From contig JAPYXD010000698.1 in assembly GCA_030998225.1 (NCBI GenBank), positions 5,435,001 to 5,499,000 of the forward strand: a DNA stretch of 64,000 bases, written 5' to 3'. Positions 46,862 through 58,295 of the stretch are shown piece by piece (within the stretch, counting starts at the first letter, position 1; every line of letters begins with the position of its first letter). The translations under genes were made by a program, and so were the position numbers. The notes under the pieces are model-generated. The model was not told the origin of the DNA, searched no databases, and saw only the letters and a program-made list of their open reading frames with translations. The stretch is from Diplolepis rosae. Taxonomy: Eukaryota > Arthropoda > Insecta > Hymenoptera > Diplolepididae.

Positions 46862-47608
46862 TGTGAAGCGAAAATTAGAATGATGTTATCTTGTAGTTAT
46901 CGACGTCTTAAGAAAACTTGAACAGGCGTTGAAATCTCTCTGAAAGTACACGTATAGCTTCTTACGTTTCCATAACTACTTTACAGTGTGCCAGCGCCAG
47001 GTAGTGTAAGAGTCGTAGGCATTGTGCCAAAGACTGCCAAGTTTCGAGACTATACTCAATTGAAAGTTTCTGTCTCCAAGTCATGAAAGTGCAAAATTTG
47101 TCCACTATGGTGTGAATGGCAAACTTAGGAATAATATTCTTACATAAATACGAGAATTTAATTTTTCTGTTCCCTCTATTTTCCGCGATAAGCATAACAA
47201 ACTTTTTAAATAAATAGATAAATTTTTAAATTCTTGATAGTCACACCAGTCCTCGAATATAATAATAATAATTTTATTCTTATTACTGTACCATGAACAA
47301 AAATTGAAAATTATTTTTTGAGAGTTACCTACCAAAATGCTTCATGTCTCAAATTCCAAAAAACAGTTTTTTAAATCAATTTACTCAAATTATTAACAAC
47401 AACCTTTTAAAATATTATTCCTGAACTGCAAGAATTTGGAAACTGATTGCTAAGCTTTAATCTGCCAATTATTTATTCGTAAACTAATTCATTTTTTCCA
47501 GCTAAATAACTTTCTATAAATATTTATAATGAATAAATTAAGAACGAATGTAATATAGTACGTGCAAGCTAAATAAATTAAATTACGAGTTTTCAGGGGT
47601 TCACTTAC

Positions 47609-47732
47609 CAAAAGGTAGTTCAAATCGACAATCCATGAGAAGAGTGTAGCCAGTCGGCGATTTTGTGCCGACTACCTCCCCTCCTCTCATCTCCAACTCC
47701 GAATCAAGACTGACCCATTGTCCGGAACCATC
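47609..47732 (-). CDS. unc-13: unc-13 exon 1 (of those visible), end of C2A domain
   Basis: Acceptor TTTTTTTACAG/GAT (phase 0), donor CCTTTTG/GTAAGTGA (phase 1); 124 nt. The peptide [20 protein letters not shown]...GTKSP...[11 protein letters not shown] aligns over its length with the last strands of the Munc13-1 C2A domain (family WLTLDSQ...GTKDPT...DTRFELP). C2A of Munc13-1 binds RIM and does not bind Ca2+. This is the anchor for naming the gene. The preceding C2A exon was not found in the window. Confidence 0.94.
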
Positions 47733-47805
47733 CTGTAAAAAAACATACAATTCAGAATCACTTCTTAAAAATAAAATCAGCTATCAAGATTAAGAAGATT
47801 AAGCT

Positions 47806-48300
47806 TTAAGGGGTTACGTGTAGTCAGAATTTTCAAAAAATCGATTTTTTTTATTTTCTTAAAGTACAATATTACAAAAATATTCTGTGGAAATTTCAAG
47901 TTGACCCAATTAATATAATAGTTTCAAAGATAATCTATAATAACTGTAGAGTAATGAAAATGATAGTTGTATAAATGTGAGACTTTAAATGCGTTTTTCT
48001 CAAAACTACATTTTCAAAGACGGTGACCACAATATTTTAGAAACTATTTGACGAATTTAAATTCAATTTATACAGAATATTCGAGGCATTAAAAACTAGT
48101 TATAGTCCGAAGGATTTCTTTTTTACTAAAACTTTATTTTATAAACAATAAACGAGCGCTTTCTTCCCTCAAAATTCATGAAAAAAACTTTCAAAAGCCG
48201 CCATTTTGCTCGATTTAAGAAAGCTTCGATTAAGAACTAGATAAACTATTAAAATAATAATTTTTTTTCGTTTCATTGATTTTAGATAAACCAGTATGAA
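47806..48300. mobile_element. TTAA element, core-sharing group, truncated copy
   Basis: TTAA|GGGGTTACGTGTAGTCAGAA marks the left end, 74 nt upstream of the unc-13 acceptor at 47733. AAATGCGTTTTTCTCAAAAC near 47989 and GCCGCCATTTTGCTCG near 48198 are the shared core. No matching right terminus is found. Confidence 0.65.
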
Positions 48301-48662
48301 GTACTGATGGTCACCACAAGGCACTATTTATAAAAGAGGGGTCAACAATCAAGCTGTTAAATTGGTCCAGAATTAATATTTTTATTTGAAAATTTCGTGA
48401 AAATAACTTATAATATAATATAAAAACTTGGTATTTGATATTAAATAAAAAAAAAACATTACACGGAGAAAAGTAATTCGATAAATTTTACTCAACTTTT
48501 AACAAAAAGTTGGGACATAAGTACATGTTGGAGATTATTTAATATTAATTAGTTGAGTTTGAAATTTCTGCCATTGGAAAGATTTCAAATTCTTAAATTT
48601 AAATTTAAATTTGAATTTAATTTGCATTTATTTGCGATATAAAAGTTTGAAATTGTCTACTA

Positions 48663-49949
48663 GGTTGTTCAAAAAGTTTTGAAAGCGACATCTATAGAGC
48701 AGTAGAAGAACCAAAATTTCTACGCCATTTTAAGATTTCATCTTTCATATGAACATACCCAAAGTGTCATTCCACTCTGTCAATTCATTGTTTGTTTACA
48801 AGCCATTTGAAGTTGACGTGTCAGTGTATTTTTGTACAATGGAAAAAACCGAATATCGTGCAGTGATAAAATTCTTTGTTTTGGAAGGTTTATCAGCAAC
48901 GGAAATTCATACAAAAATGGTGAAAGTGTTAAAAGAAGCTGCTCCTTCATTTCCAACTGTGCATCGATGGGTTTTAGAGTTTAGACGTGGTCGAAAAAGC
49001 GTTGAAGACGATCCACGCTCAGGACGTCCAAAAAGTGCATCAACACCAGCATTCATACCAAAGTACAGGATATGGTTTTGGAAGATCGTCGATTGACCGA
49101 GAGTGATTTAGCAGAGGCCCTAGACATCTCATTAGGCAGTGTGAGTCATATTTTACGTGAAGTTTTGGGTTTCAGAAAGCTCTGTGCACAATGGGTGCCG
49201 CATTCGCTCACAATGGAACAAAAACACGTTCTAATGCGACTTTCTGAGCAACATTTGGAGCGTTTTCGAAAGGATAAAAGGGATTTTTTGCGTCGATTCA
49301 TCACTATGGATGAGACTTGGGTCTTCCATCATGATCCTAAATCAAAACAAGAGGCTAAGGAGTGGTGTGAACCAGGCACTTCGGCACCAAAGCGAGTTCG
49401 TGTCCAGAAATCGGCGAAGAAGGTGTTAGCATCAGTTTTTTGGGATGCAAAAGGGATTTTGTTGGTGGATTATCTCCAAACTGGCAAAAAAATAAATTCT
49501 GAATATTATTGTAACCTTTTGGATCAATTGGATGCAAAAATTCGTGAAAAAAGACCCGGTTTGCAGAAGAAAAAAATCCTTTTTCATTAAGACAATGCAC
49601 CCGCTCACACAGCTCAAAAAACCATCACTAAAATAACCGAATTAAAGTACGAATTGTTGCAGCATCCACCTTATTCGCCTGATTTAGCTCCCTCTGACTT
49701 CTGGCTGTTCCCACACCTCAAGAAATTCCTTCGTGGGAAGCATTTTTCATCAAACGAAGAGGTTATAGCCGTCGTAGAGGAGTATTTTGCAGGCCTTGCA
49801 GAAAGTCACTTCCATGATGGGATAAACAAGTTGGAAGACCGTTGGACCAAATGTATTGATCTTATGGGAGATTATACTGAGCAATAAAAGTGATTTCACC
49901 AAAAAAAAAACGTATTTTCATTTCCGCTTTCAAAACTTTTTGAACAACC
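48663..49949 (+). mobile_element. mariner element B, full length (1287 bp)
   Basis: The ends GGTTGTTCAAAAAGTTTTGA are identical over about 26 bp, with TA at 48661-48662 and 49950-49951. Standard mariner size. The insertion splits a repeat whose uninterrupted relative is at 12.29 kb. It is the best-preserved transposon in the window. Confidence 0.95.
48839..49887 (+). pseudogene. mariner B transposase, nearly intact
   Basis: From ATG 48839 the frame encodes about 349 residues once one base lost near 49058 is allowed for. The N-terminal helix-turn-helix motifs (VIKFFVLEGLSATEIHTKM; EALDISLGSVSHILREVLGF) are present. So are the three catalytic Asp: TMDETWVFHH (about 49308), DNAPAHTA (about 49591) and YSPDLAPSDFWLF (about 49674), the D,D34D pattern. 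A TAA at 49588 replaces the codon before the second motif. Two lesions inactivate it. It would be a cut-and-paste transposase acting in trans on its own ends. Confidence 0.93.
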
Positions 49950-50120
49950 TAGTATAAGGACACCTGTTGTTAACGTATCCTATCTGATACGCGACTAGTG
50001 ATTCTCTGATTGTGGCAGAAATTTCAAACTCAACTAATTAATTTGAAATAATTTATAGCCGCAAGGCTGAGCAACTAGGCGATATAAGGAGATCTTCCTG
50101 TGGAGAAGGAGATGTCGGAC

Positions 50121-50240
50121 GCCTGTGTAGCTTAGTGGTTAGAGCAGTCGACCGGCAATCAAAAGACCTGGGCTCGAATCCCAGCGCAGTCGAAAACATC
50201 TTTTTTTCCACAGAAAGATTTCCAATTCTTAAATTTAAAT
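50121..50240 (+). repeat. tRNA-derived SINE, copy
   Basis: The head GCCTGTGTAGCTTAGTGGTT...GGCTCGAATCCCAGCGCAG has the same C33/GGC loop as the other copies, with one A for G change beside it. The tail is ATCTTTTTTTCCACAGAAAG then ATTTCCAATTCTTAAATT. The leader GATCTTCCTGTGGAGAAGGAG matches the 13.4 kb copy. Confidence 0.78.
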
Positions 50241-50449
50241 TATTTAATATTATTGTAATAATTTGCAACGTACCAAATATTAAAGAATGCATCACAGTTC
50301 GGTAAACTTTAAAATTGTAGAGTAAAGTTTTAAAATGTATACGTCAAAAATTATTATAATAATAATAAATAATCTCCAACTTGTCCATGTGTCCTAATTT
50401 TGCCCAAAAGTTGAGTAAAGTTGCTTGAACTATTTTTCTCCGTGTATAG

Positions 50450-52119
50450 AACAGTTAAAAACAAATTCTTGAAAATGTCTATTTTTCACGCCTCGGACTT
50501 CCCACAACCCCTTAAGAACTTTTCCACGGAAGTATTCGACTAAGAGTAAATTAAGGAAATTTAAAACAATATGGCCACGAGACTCATTATTCCATAACCT
50601 AATTAAACCCACTGTTAACCCCATCTCATCCCTAATTTTAGACTTTAGAAGGGTCCTTCTAGTGTCGCCTCCACACATCTGGATTGCCGATTTTTATCGA
50701 TAACGGTGGTCAAACATATATGACTAAAATGAGCTTTTGTAATAGAAAATCTTACTTTCCTGCAATCTGTACAGATTTTTGTCAAAAACAAATTTTTAAG
50801 TGCGAAACTAACAAATTTTTTTAAAAAAGTTTCAAGTGGAAGTTAGTAAAAAAGTGGAAATCAGAATTAAATTTTTTTGAATAATTCAATAAAAAATTAA
50901 TTATTATGAATTAAACATTAATTTTAACAATGAAATATTTTTAATTGGTAATTTAAATGAATTAAATTAAAATATTACTTTAACAAATAAAAATTAGGAG
51001 AGGATTCCATAACAATTAGGTGTTTCTAAGGAGATCTAATTTCATCTCGCTAATGTTAGAACATTTTAGAAATGAATTAGGTGATTAGAGCTAGCGCTTC
51101 GATCGATTATTTCCAGATTGTCATCATTCAGTGTGATTATCTTTGCCGTGGTAAAATACATTCTTGTTAATCACAGACTAGAAATGGTAGTAGTTAAAGT
51201 AATTTTCTTTATCCACCTATCTCATGGACGCTTCCGCTCTTTTAGAACTTCTTCTACATCAATATTCGCAATATCTTCGTTAATTGCATTTTTTATGCCC
51301 AATTTATGAGAAAAAAATGAAAAATTGCGGCATGTATAGAAACTTTGTATGGATGCGAATAATTGAATACAGTAAGTTAAAAAATTATGCCACTGCTTAT
51401 TTTTTTAACAATTTTTTAAATGTTTGTTTAATGATATTAAGCTGTATTATTATCCCCTATAATGTCAGCAAAATTCTATAGAGATTTATCTTTAAAATGA
51501 AGCAAACAAAATTCAAAAATGTTAATTATTTCTAGGCACTATACACCTTTTATTTTTCGATTTGGTATTATATTACATTCATATTTTAAACAAACACCTT
51601 ATTTTATTTGTATAACCATATTTGTATAAAATAATCTGATTTACAGCGTATAAATGGAATATTTATCAAACTTATCACAATTAAATATTCCATGTTGGAA
51701 AAAAGGATAATTAATGCCAAAAACCTATTTTACTGAATTTAGGAAGAATAATAAAAAAAAATTACTCTTGTTCATTGACAATTTTTCGCTGCTTTGAATT
51801 CACATTCCGTGTTTGAAGATTTACGGTATTAGTAATGATTCTATGATATATACGTGGAATAGGTTTGTAGAGTGCATGAAGCCGTAATTCCTTGTTCTCG
51901 TTAAAATGTAACCCCAAACCCAAGCATTCCACATGGAATTGAACACTTCTAACGACCGAATCAGTAACGCTCAACGAAGAACTTTAACGACCCTTTTGGC
52001 CAATCGAATTGAATAACATGCAAGATAGAGATATTTTAATTTGGAGCTATCATGATATTAAAAATAGATGAAGTTTTTATTTCTATTATCCTATATCAAT
52101 GGTCCCGAGCGACTTTGAC
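50450..52119. other. A+T-rich DNA, no gene recognised
   Basis: 50430-50700 and 51020-51300 are less A+T-rich but give no protein I know. No terminal repeats. Confidence 0.4.
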
Positions 52120-52790
52120 TTAAGGTAGTTTTCATCCACTACAATTAGACCTCAGGCAAAAATAGATAATTTTACTTTCAAGAATAGCAATATTATTATT
52201 GAAGGGCTATTTTTAAAGAGAAAAGAATATTTGACATGAAAAAAATTTGAAACACAGAAAAATAATTTTATTAATAAATTTTATTTTTGACCCAACTCTT
52301 TTTCTTATCGCTTCTTATCAAATTTAAAAAAATGATACGATTCTAATAAATCATGAATCATTTTTTCAGAGAAAAGATTTCCCACAACTTCACCGTTTCT
52401 GATTTAAAAAAATAAATAATAAATAATAACCATTAAAAAAACATTTTCCAAAACAAAATTTTTATAAACAAATTGCTGAATTTGATAATAATTTATTCAT
52501 TTTCGAAAATTGAAAATGATTATAATTGTAGGGAATCTTTTTTTGAAAAAGTGATTTTTAACTTATTAAAATCGCATAATTTTTTAAAATTTGGTAAGAA
52601 GCGCTAAGAAAAAAAGTTGGAGCAAAAATAAAATGTATTAATAAAATTATTTTTCTGTATTTCAAATTTTTTTCATGGAAATTAATCTTTTCTTTTTCAA
52701 ATTAGCCCTTCCATAATAATATTGCTATTCTTGAAAGCAAAATTATCTATTTTTTCCCGAGGTCCAATTTTCGTAGATCATCTACCGTAA
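52120..52790. mobile_element. P-family palindrome, copy 3
   Basis: TTAA|GGTAGTTTTCATC...AATTAGACCTCAGGC at the left and CCGAGGTCCAATTTTCG...CTACC|GTAA at the right. The right TTAA has mutated to GTAA. Arms pair over most of 663 bp, with more mismatches than the 53.4 kb copy. Confidence 0.8.
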
Positions 52791-53436
52791 CTCGCAAACA
52801 AGTAAACAAAATGTCCTAACTGAAAATCTCCGTTCCATTTTGACTCAACTGAAAATGTCAATTCCATTTTGACTTAACTGATTTTAATCCAAATATTTCT
52901 AAAGGTACGTAGAAATTCGTACTATCAACAAAAACATCTGGAATATCTTTACAATTCCTTTTTAAACAAAGTTTAAAATCTATACTAAAATTTACATCAA
53001 TTATAAGTTTTAAAAATGTTTCATTGTAATGTTGCATCACAAAGTAACTTTTTGGTATTTGTTTTTGATTTTTTTTCTGAACTCAAATACACATCAATAT
53101 TCTAGTTTAACATGATAATCTATTTATCTTTATTAATGATTAGAACAAAAAAAAAATATAAAATAATTTTAGGTAAGTAACGAAAAAAAATTCAATTTTC
53201 ACGAATTTTTGTTTTAAATCTAAATGACGGATTGGCAATAGATTTTTAATATTTGATTTTTAAGTGTATCAAAGTCATTTTTTTCACAATCTGTGATATA
53301 TAACTTTTTTATAATTACATCAAAATAAGTAAAATTTATAAGAGTAATATTTTTAAAATTACTCACAAACTTGATACAGCTCTTTCTCTAAAACTGTCAA
53401 ATAAGAGTTACAACAAAATGTCACAATCGACTTCAG

Positions 53437-54109
53437 TTAAGGTAGTTCGTTCACGAAAATTAGACCTCAGGCAAAAATAGATAATTTTGCTTTCAAGAAT
53501 AGCAATATTATTATTGAAGGGCTAATTTGAAAGATAAAAGATTATTTTTAATGAAAAAAATTTGAATCACAAAAAAATAAATTTATTAATAAATTTTATT
53601 TTTGCCCAAACTTATTTTCTTATCGTTTCTTACCAAATTTTTAAAAATGATGCGATTCTAATAAATCACGGTTCATTTTTTTAGAAAAAAGATTCTCAAC
53701 AACATGACCGTTTCCTAATTTTGAATTTAATTTAATTATTATCAAATACAGCAATTTGTTTATAAAAATTTTGTTTTGAAAAATTGTTTTTTTATAATTT
53801 CAGCCATTAAAGAATTCATTTTCAAAAATTGGAATCGGTCAAGTTGTAGAGAATCTTTTTCCTAAAAAAATGAACCGTGATTTATTAGAATCGCATCATT
53901 TTTAAAAATTTGACTCGAAGCAATAAGAAAATAAGTTTGGTCAAAAATAAAATTTATTAATAAAATTATTTTTTTGTGTTTCAAATTTTTTTTATGAAAA
54001 ATAATCTTTTCTCTTTCAAATTAGCCTTTCAATAATAATATTGCTATTCTTAAAAGCAAAATGATCTATTTTTGCCTAAGGTCTAATTTTCCTGAACGAA
54101 CTACCTTAA
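53437..54109. mobile_element. P-family palindrome, copy 4, best preserved
   Basis: TTAA|GGTAGTTCGTTCACGAAAAT and the inverse ATTTTCCTGAACGAACTACC|TTAA. The 665-bp body pairs from end to end with few mismatches; the centre is near 53773. Confidence 0.88.
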
Positions 54110-55090
54110 GTCAAAATAGTCAAGAATTTCCTTCGCTTATTATTTTTATATTGAAAATAAAATTTTAACTTTCAATTGTTCATATCATTGTGATTAAATG
54201 ATTTAAACTAGTGATGAAAGTAGTTTACAAATTTTACAACTAAGTGGCTAATTTTCGTATGTTTTCTTCCGTTTTCTCTTAGTGTTCTCAAATAAAGAAA
54301 CATAGTCTGAGACAAGCAGATTTTCTCGCGAAAACAAGAAACAAATTTCAAAAGCCTTGGCTGAACTATACACAGAAAATGGATTTGTTTGTGCCAAAAA
54401 CTCAAAGTGAATAATGGATTTCAAGAAGAAAAGGAGTAAAAAGAAGTACGAGTATAAAGCTGAAATAAAGATAAAATAAAGAAAAGCAGTAAAAAAATCC
54501 TTAGCAGGATTTTCCAGGTAAAAATTTATGTTCTCGGGCTAACGCGTTATGATTCAACGTAATTTATTAGGTATCAGGATCGTTATTATTTTCTGTATTA
54601 TGTTGGCGGTAAGAAAAAACACTGATATCTTCTACTTTAATTCTTTTTCTCCCTTTTATTACATTTCTTTATAGTTTCTCGCATCTAAAATCTACAACGT
54701 TTGCAAGAACCTGGACGAATCTTTAATACCTGTCAATAACAAACGATCGTTGGACTTCCATTCGTCTAGTTTCAGAGAAACGACAGGCGATTAACAGAAT
54801 TTCGATAAAACGAAAAGGCGAGATTTATTTCCTAGTTGAGGACAGGAAAAGATTAGCGGTTTGAGTGACGATAATGATATCGAGAGAGGAATGAAATTGA
54901 TCCTTCTGTGGCGATTTTTTATCATCAAATAATTGCTATTAGTTAAAAAGTTTCAAAATTTTACCTAAAAAAACAATTTGAATCGTAGAAACTTTCATCA
55001 ATGATGCTTATTATTTAAAACTTCATTGACTTTAAGTTACAAGTTGCCAACAAATATTCAACAAAAAACTATGATTGATATTAATAAATT
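54110..55090. other. no gene recognised
   Basis: A+T-rich, with a purine-rich stretch at 54420-54500 (AAGAAGAAAAGGAG...). No supportable feature. Confidence 0.4.
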
Positions 55091-55462
55091 CAGGGTATCC
55101 GCTGGACCGGAAAAACCGGGAAATGACCGGGAATTTTTTTAAATTTTTAATGAAAATGATTTTAATTTGTTTTAAATGTCTTACATAAAGTGATTTACTT
55201 ATATATTATATTATGCATTTCGAAGTTCCCGCCTTATTTTAACAATTACTTTAACAATTGTCCATTTCGTATGATTTCGTGATTTCGGTATACCAGGAGA
55301 AATGCCATTTCAGAATATTGAATAAAAAATATTTTAAAACTCTAAAAACCCATTGCATTAACTGTTATTCATTGGGAACTATTTTTTTAATGACCGGGAG
55401 AACATTTTCGATGACCGGAAAATGACCGGGAATTATTTTTGTCGATGATAACGGTCACCCTG
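55091..55462. mobile_element. hAT-like MITE with CAGGGT ends
   Basis: CAGGGTATCCGCTGG at the left and, inverted, CAGGGTGACCG at the right. Subterminal ACCGG/CCGGT repeats on both sides (GGAAATGACCGGGAATTTT; GGAAAATGACCGGGAATTA) are in the same orientation. Flanks AATAAATT and TAAATTGT are at best a partial 8-bp duplication. Confidence 0.6.
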
Positions 55463-56284
55463 TAAATTGTTTTTAAGATTCTCATTTTGCATTTTTATCG
55501 TTAGTTCAATTAAATTTTATTATTTTCATTCAATATAAATAATTCATAATTGAATGGAATTTGTTCAATCTATCTTTATAGAATAATTGTATGTTTAGTA
55601 AATACCAAATTCAGAAGCGAAAGGATATTATTAGAAAGCCTCAAATCCTACATTTCTTCTGCTCTGCAATAATCGATAGTTTTAAAACTTGTATTCAGAC
55701 TGCGCAGCCCATGATTGACAAACAAGGTACTTTGTAAATATTGAATCAATAGTATTAAATAAAGTTCACTAGCTCACTTGAACTGATTCAATAAAAATTC
55801 AATTCAAAACACTTTATATCTTCTTGTTAATAAATTTCTGAAAAATCATTTTAGTGTTTATTAGACCGTTAATAAAAACTATTTTGAATATTAAAACTCA
55901 AGTTTTAACACAGTTTTAATTTTATTGACGCCGTTGCTCTAAGCCAATTAAATCCTGAATTTCAGTGATGCACAGTTTGTTTGAAAATCCCAGATCTGTT
56001 TTCTTAAAAATTAAATTTATAGAGCAGGGAACTAATTTATTATGAATTGCAAAATTTCACTCTATTTTTATGAAAATATTCATTGAATAACTACGTTAAG
56101 GGGTGATATTTATCTACATTAATGGTCAGGTCACGCAGAACATTACAGTAATGAATATTGATTGGAAATTCTATGATTACGATTTCGGCATCCTGGTCAT
56201 ATTTTCGTGATTCATTTACAATACATAAAATTGAATTTGCTTCGATTACGCTAAATAATGAATTATCACTAAAAATGTGTACTA
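55463..56284. other. A+T-rich DNA, nothing recognised
   Basis: No gene or element ends supported. Confidence 0.4.
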
Positions 56285-56349
56285 GGGAGTTCAATAAGTC
56301 CGTAGGATGACAAAAACACAACTTTTTTGTCATTTTCCTATTTATTCTT

Positions 56350-57420
56350 CAACATGGTCTCCTTTTAGCTCGATACACTTAGTGAAACGACCTTTTAACA
56401 TTTCGATGCCTCTCTTGTAATTCGATTTGTCAAGGTCTCCAAAATAGCCATCGGTTACCCATTTGACCTCTTCACTTAATGAAAATCTTTGTCCCGGAGC
56501 CATTTCTTAAAGTTTGGGAACAGATAAAAGTCGCTTGGGGCCAGATCTGGAGAATAAGGTAGGTGGGGAAACAATTCGAAGCGCAATTCATTGATTTTGC
56601 CATCGTTTTTATCGATTTGTGAGCTGGTGCATTGTCTTACAAAAAAATGTATTTTTTCTTTAATAAACATGGCCCTTTTCTTGTGATTTCTGCTTTCAAT
56701 CGGTCCAATAATGCATAGTAATAGTCGCTGTTTATTGTTTTTGTTTTTTCCAATGGCGTAACTACTACCAGGATGGCCATGTAGGTTGCCTGGGGCCCCC
56801 AAAAAGTCATATCCTTTGAAAAACAAATTTTGTTTTGACATTTTTTGCTGGATGTACAATTCAATTGAAATTTTCGCAGATTAAGTGGATTCATTTAAAT
56901 ATTTGAATAGCCTATATTGTCATATTTTTCGGAAAAACGGCTCCCTACGGAAAGATTATCTGGGGTCCCCATAATCGTAGCTACGCCACTGACTTTTTCC
57001 AAATAGTCGATGAACAATGTGTCACTGGAATCACAAAAAAAAGACGCCATAACCTTTCCAGCCGATTGTTGTGTCTTTGCTCGCTTTGGTGCAGTTCTAC
57101 CTGGTCTTACCCACTGTTTTGCTTGTTGTTTCGATTCTGGTGTGTAGTGGTGGATCCATGTTTCATCAATGATCACAAATCGGTGCAAAAAATCGCTTGG
57201 ATTACGGTTAAAAAGGTTCAAACAACTCTTTGAATCACGAACTCGTTGGCGTTTTTGATCGATTGTTAGCAAACGCGGCACCCATTTTGTGGTTCGATGA
57301 TTTTTGGAATGGTAACGAATTTTGGCCTTTCCGATCGTTCAGCATCATTTTTGCTTGTACGACCTCGTTTAAACACGAAATTCACGTTTTTCCATTCTAA
57401 TGAAAAAATCAAAACTTGTT
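56350..57420 (-). pseudogene. mariner C transposase, broken
   Basis: Minus-strand pieces in order: FKRGRTSKNDAERSERPK (about 57390), VIIDETWIHHYTPESKQQAK with the first Asp (about 57160), KVMASFFCDSSDTLFIDYLE (to about 57000), the 241-bp hAT, KTINSDYYYALLDRLKAEIT (about 56720), DNAPAH with the second Asp (about 56630), and YSPDLAPSDFYLFPNFKKWL with the third (about 56530). A stop precedes the second motif and frames shift several times. Closest in style to mariner A. Confidence 0.88.
56751..56991. mobile_element. 241-bp hAT MITE inside mariner C
   Basis: CAATGGCGTAACTACTACC at the left (expected CAGTGGCG) and GTAGCTACGCCACTG at the right. The flanking octamers GTTTTTTC and ACTTTTTC agree at six of eight places. 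It interrupts the transposase between LFIDYLEK and KTINS. Confidence 0.75.
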
Positions 57421-58295
57421 CACTTTCAGTGGCGTAACTACGATAATGGGGGCTCCAGATATTCTTTAGGTAAGGGGCCCTTTATCCGAAAAATGACAAT
57501 ATAGGCTACGAAACCATCGACTCCAGCACTACTCTCAAAGTTGAAATCCAAAATTCAATCAAAAATTTTGTAAATATAGTGAGAGATGATTACATCTTGC
57601 AAAAAATGTCAAAACAAAGTTTCTGTTTCAAAGGATATGACTTTTTGGGGGTCCCTGATGTTACGGGTAGGGATGTAAGTCCATGAAACGTTTCATGGAC
57701 CAAAGTTTCATGAAATATTCTCAAAGTTTTACAAACATGAATGCGCATGCGCACTCATGCCGGGTTAAGGTTATATTATTTGAATCGTATTCATTTGTTT
57801 TAATGATTTTTGATGTGATGCAAGATGGTGTATCGGTACTTGTCGACTTAATATTTTGCGTTTAAAGTAAAATAAAAAGTTCTTGGAAAATGGGTCGCCA
57901 GAAGCACAAATTAATTCTAAGACAATAAATTTAAAAAAATAAAATACTGAATAATTTACATTTGACTCACGTGATTTAATCTTTCTAATTAGTTAAAATT
58001 ATTTATTTATTCAAATTTTCTATATAAATTAGTTATTTATTTGATTGCACAGGCCTACAAAGAAAACTTTTTTTCTGAGCCGTGGATTCCAGTATGATAT
58101 TCGTATGTATTTTTTCCCGCTGAAACCGAATCCGCAACCCGTTGAACTCCTACACGTCAGAATTTTGACATAACCTCAGAAAACGCCAAAAAATTCGCTG
58201 GAAGCAATAAAATCATCTACTTCATGCTACTTTCAATCCCCTTTCTCCGAATTAGTAATTTCGTAGCCCCATAATCCCCTAACCTCAAAATATCC

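Larger units (their letters stand above)
27209..47608 (-). other. 20.4 kb unc-13 intron 1
   Basis: No exon compatible with the frame is seen between exons 2 and 1. The intron is packed with repeats listed separately. Unassigned stretches longer than 300 bp: 28300-29730, 31550-33377, 34020-35255, 37050-38086, 38694-39857, 42346-44201, 45653-46384 and 46862-47608. In these I see no gene. Less A+T-rich patches at 28300-28620, 29220-29690, 42790-43150 and 43535-44090 lack supportable coding. Confidence 0.6.
16233..47732 (-). other. unc-13: unc-13 (Munc13 family) locus, visible part
   Basis: Munc13/UNC-13 proteins act at presynaptic active zones, where they prime synaptic vesicles by opening syntaxin and promoting SNARE assembly. 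The joined exons match the family in order: the last third of C2A ([12 protein letters not shown]...GTKSP...[11 protein letters not shown]), the following helix (LQRKLEMLNN), a long variable linker, and the calmodulin-binding segment (QRWIWAYNKIILQLN). Introns are GT-AG and all phases agree from 47732 to 19417. The gene runs off both sides: earlier C2A exons lie above 47733, and C1, C2B, MUN and C2C lie below coordinate 1. Symbol by homology. Confidence 0.92.
48545..50041. mobile_element. MITE with TTAATTAGTTGAGTTTGAAA ends, split by mariner B
   Basis: TTAATTAGTTGAGTTTGAAA (48545) is mirrored by TTTCAAACTCAACTAATTAA (to 50041), each side continuing with TTTCTGCCA/TGGCAGAAA. A related unsplit stretch is at 12.22-12.40 kb (GAAATTGTCTAC then AGGACACCTGT). 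This gives a close copy without the mariner. Confidence 0.68.
48462..50444. mobile_element. MITE with CACGGAGAAAA ends, host of nested elements
   Basis: TA|CACGGAGAAAA (48460) and TTTTCTCCGTG|TA (to 50446). Subterminal TTTACTCAACTTTT (48487) and AAAAGTTGAGTAAA (50406) also pair, as do GTTGGAGATTATTTA and AAATAATCTCCAAC. Within it lie the next MITE, mariner B and a SINE. Confidence 0.7.

Noticed and set aside
47806..48300. Enhancer-like element because of its position next to the unc-13 acceptor
   Set aside because: It matches the TTAA element family in end and core, so its position is not evidence of function.
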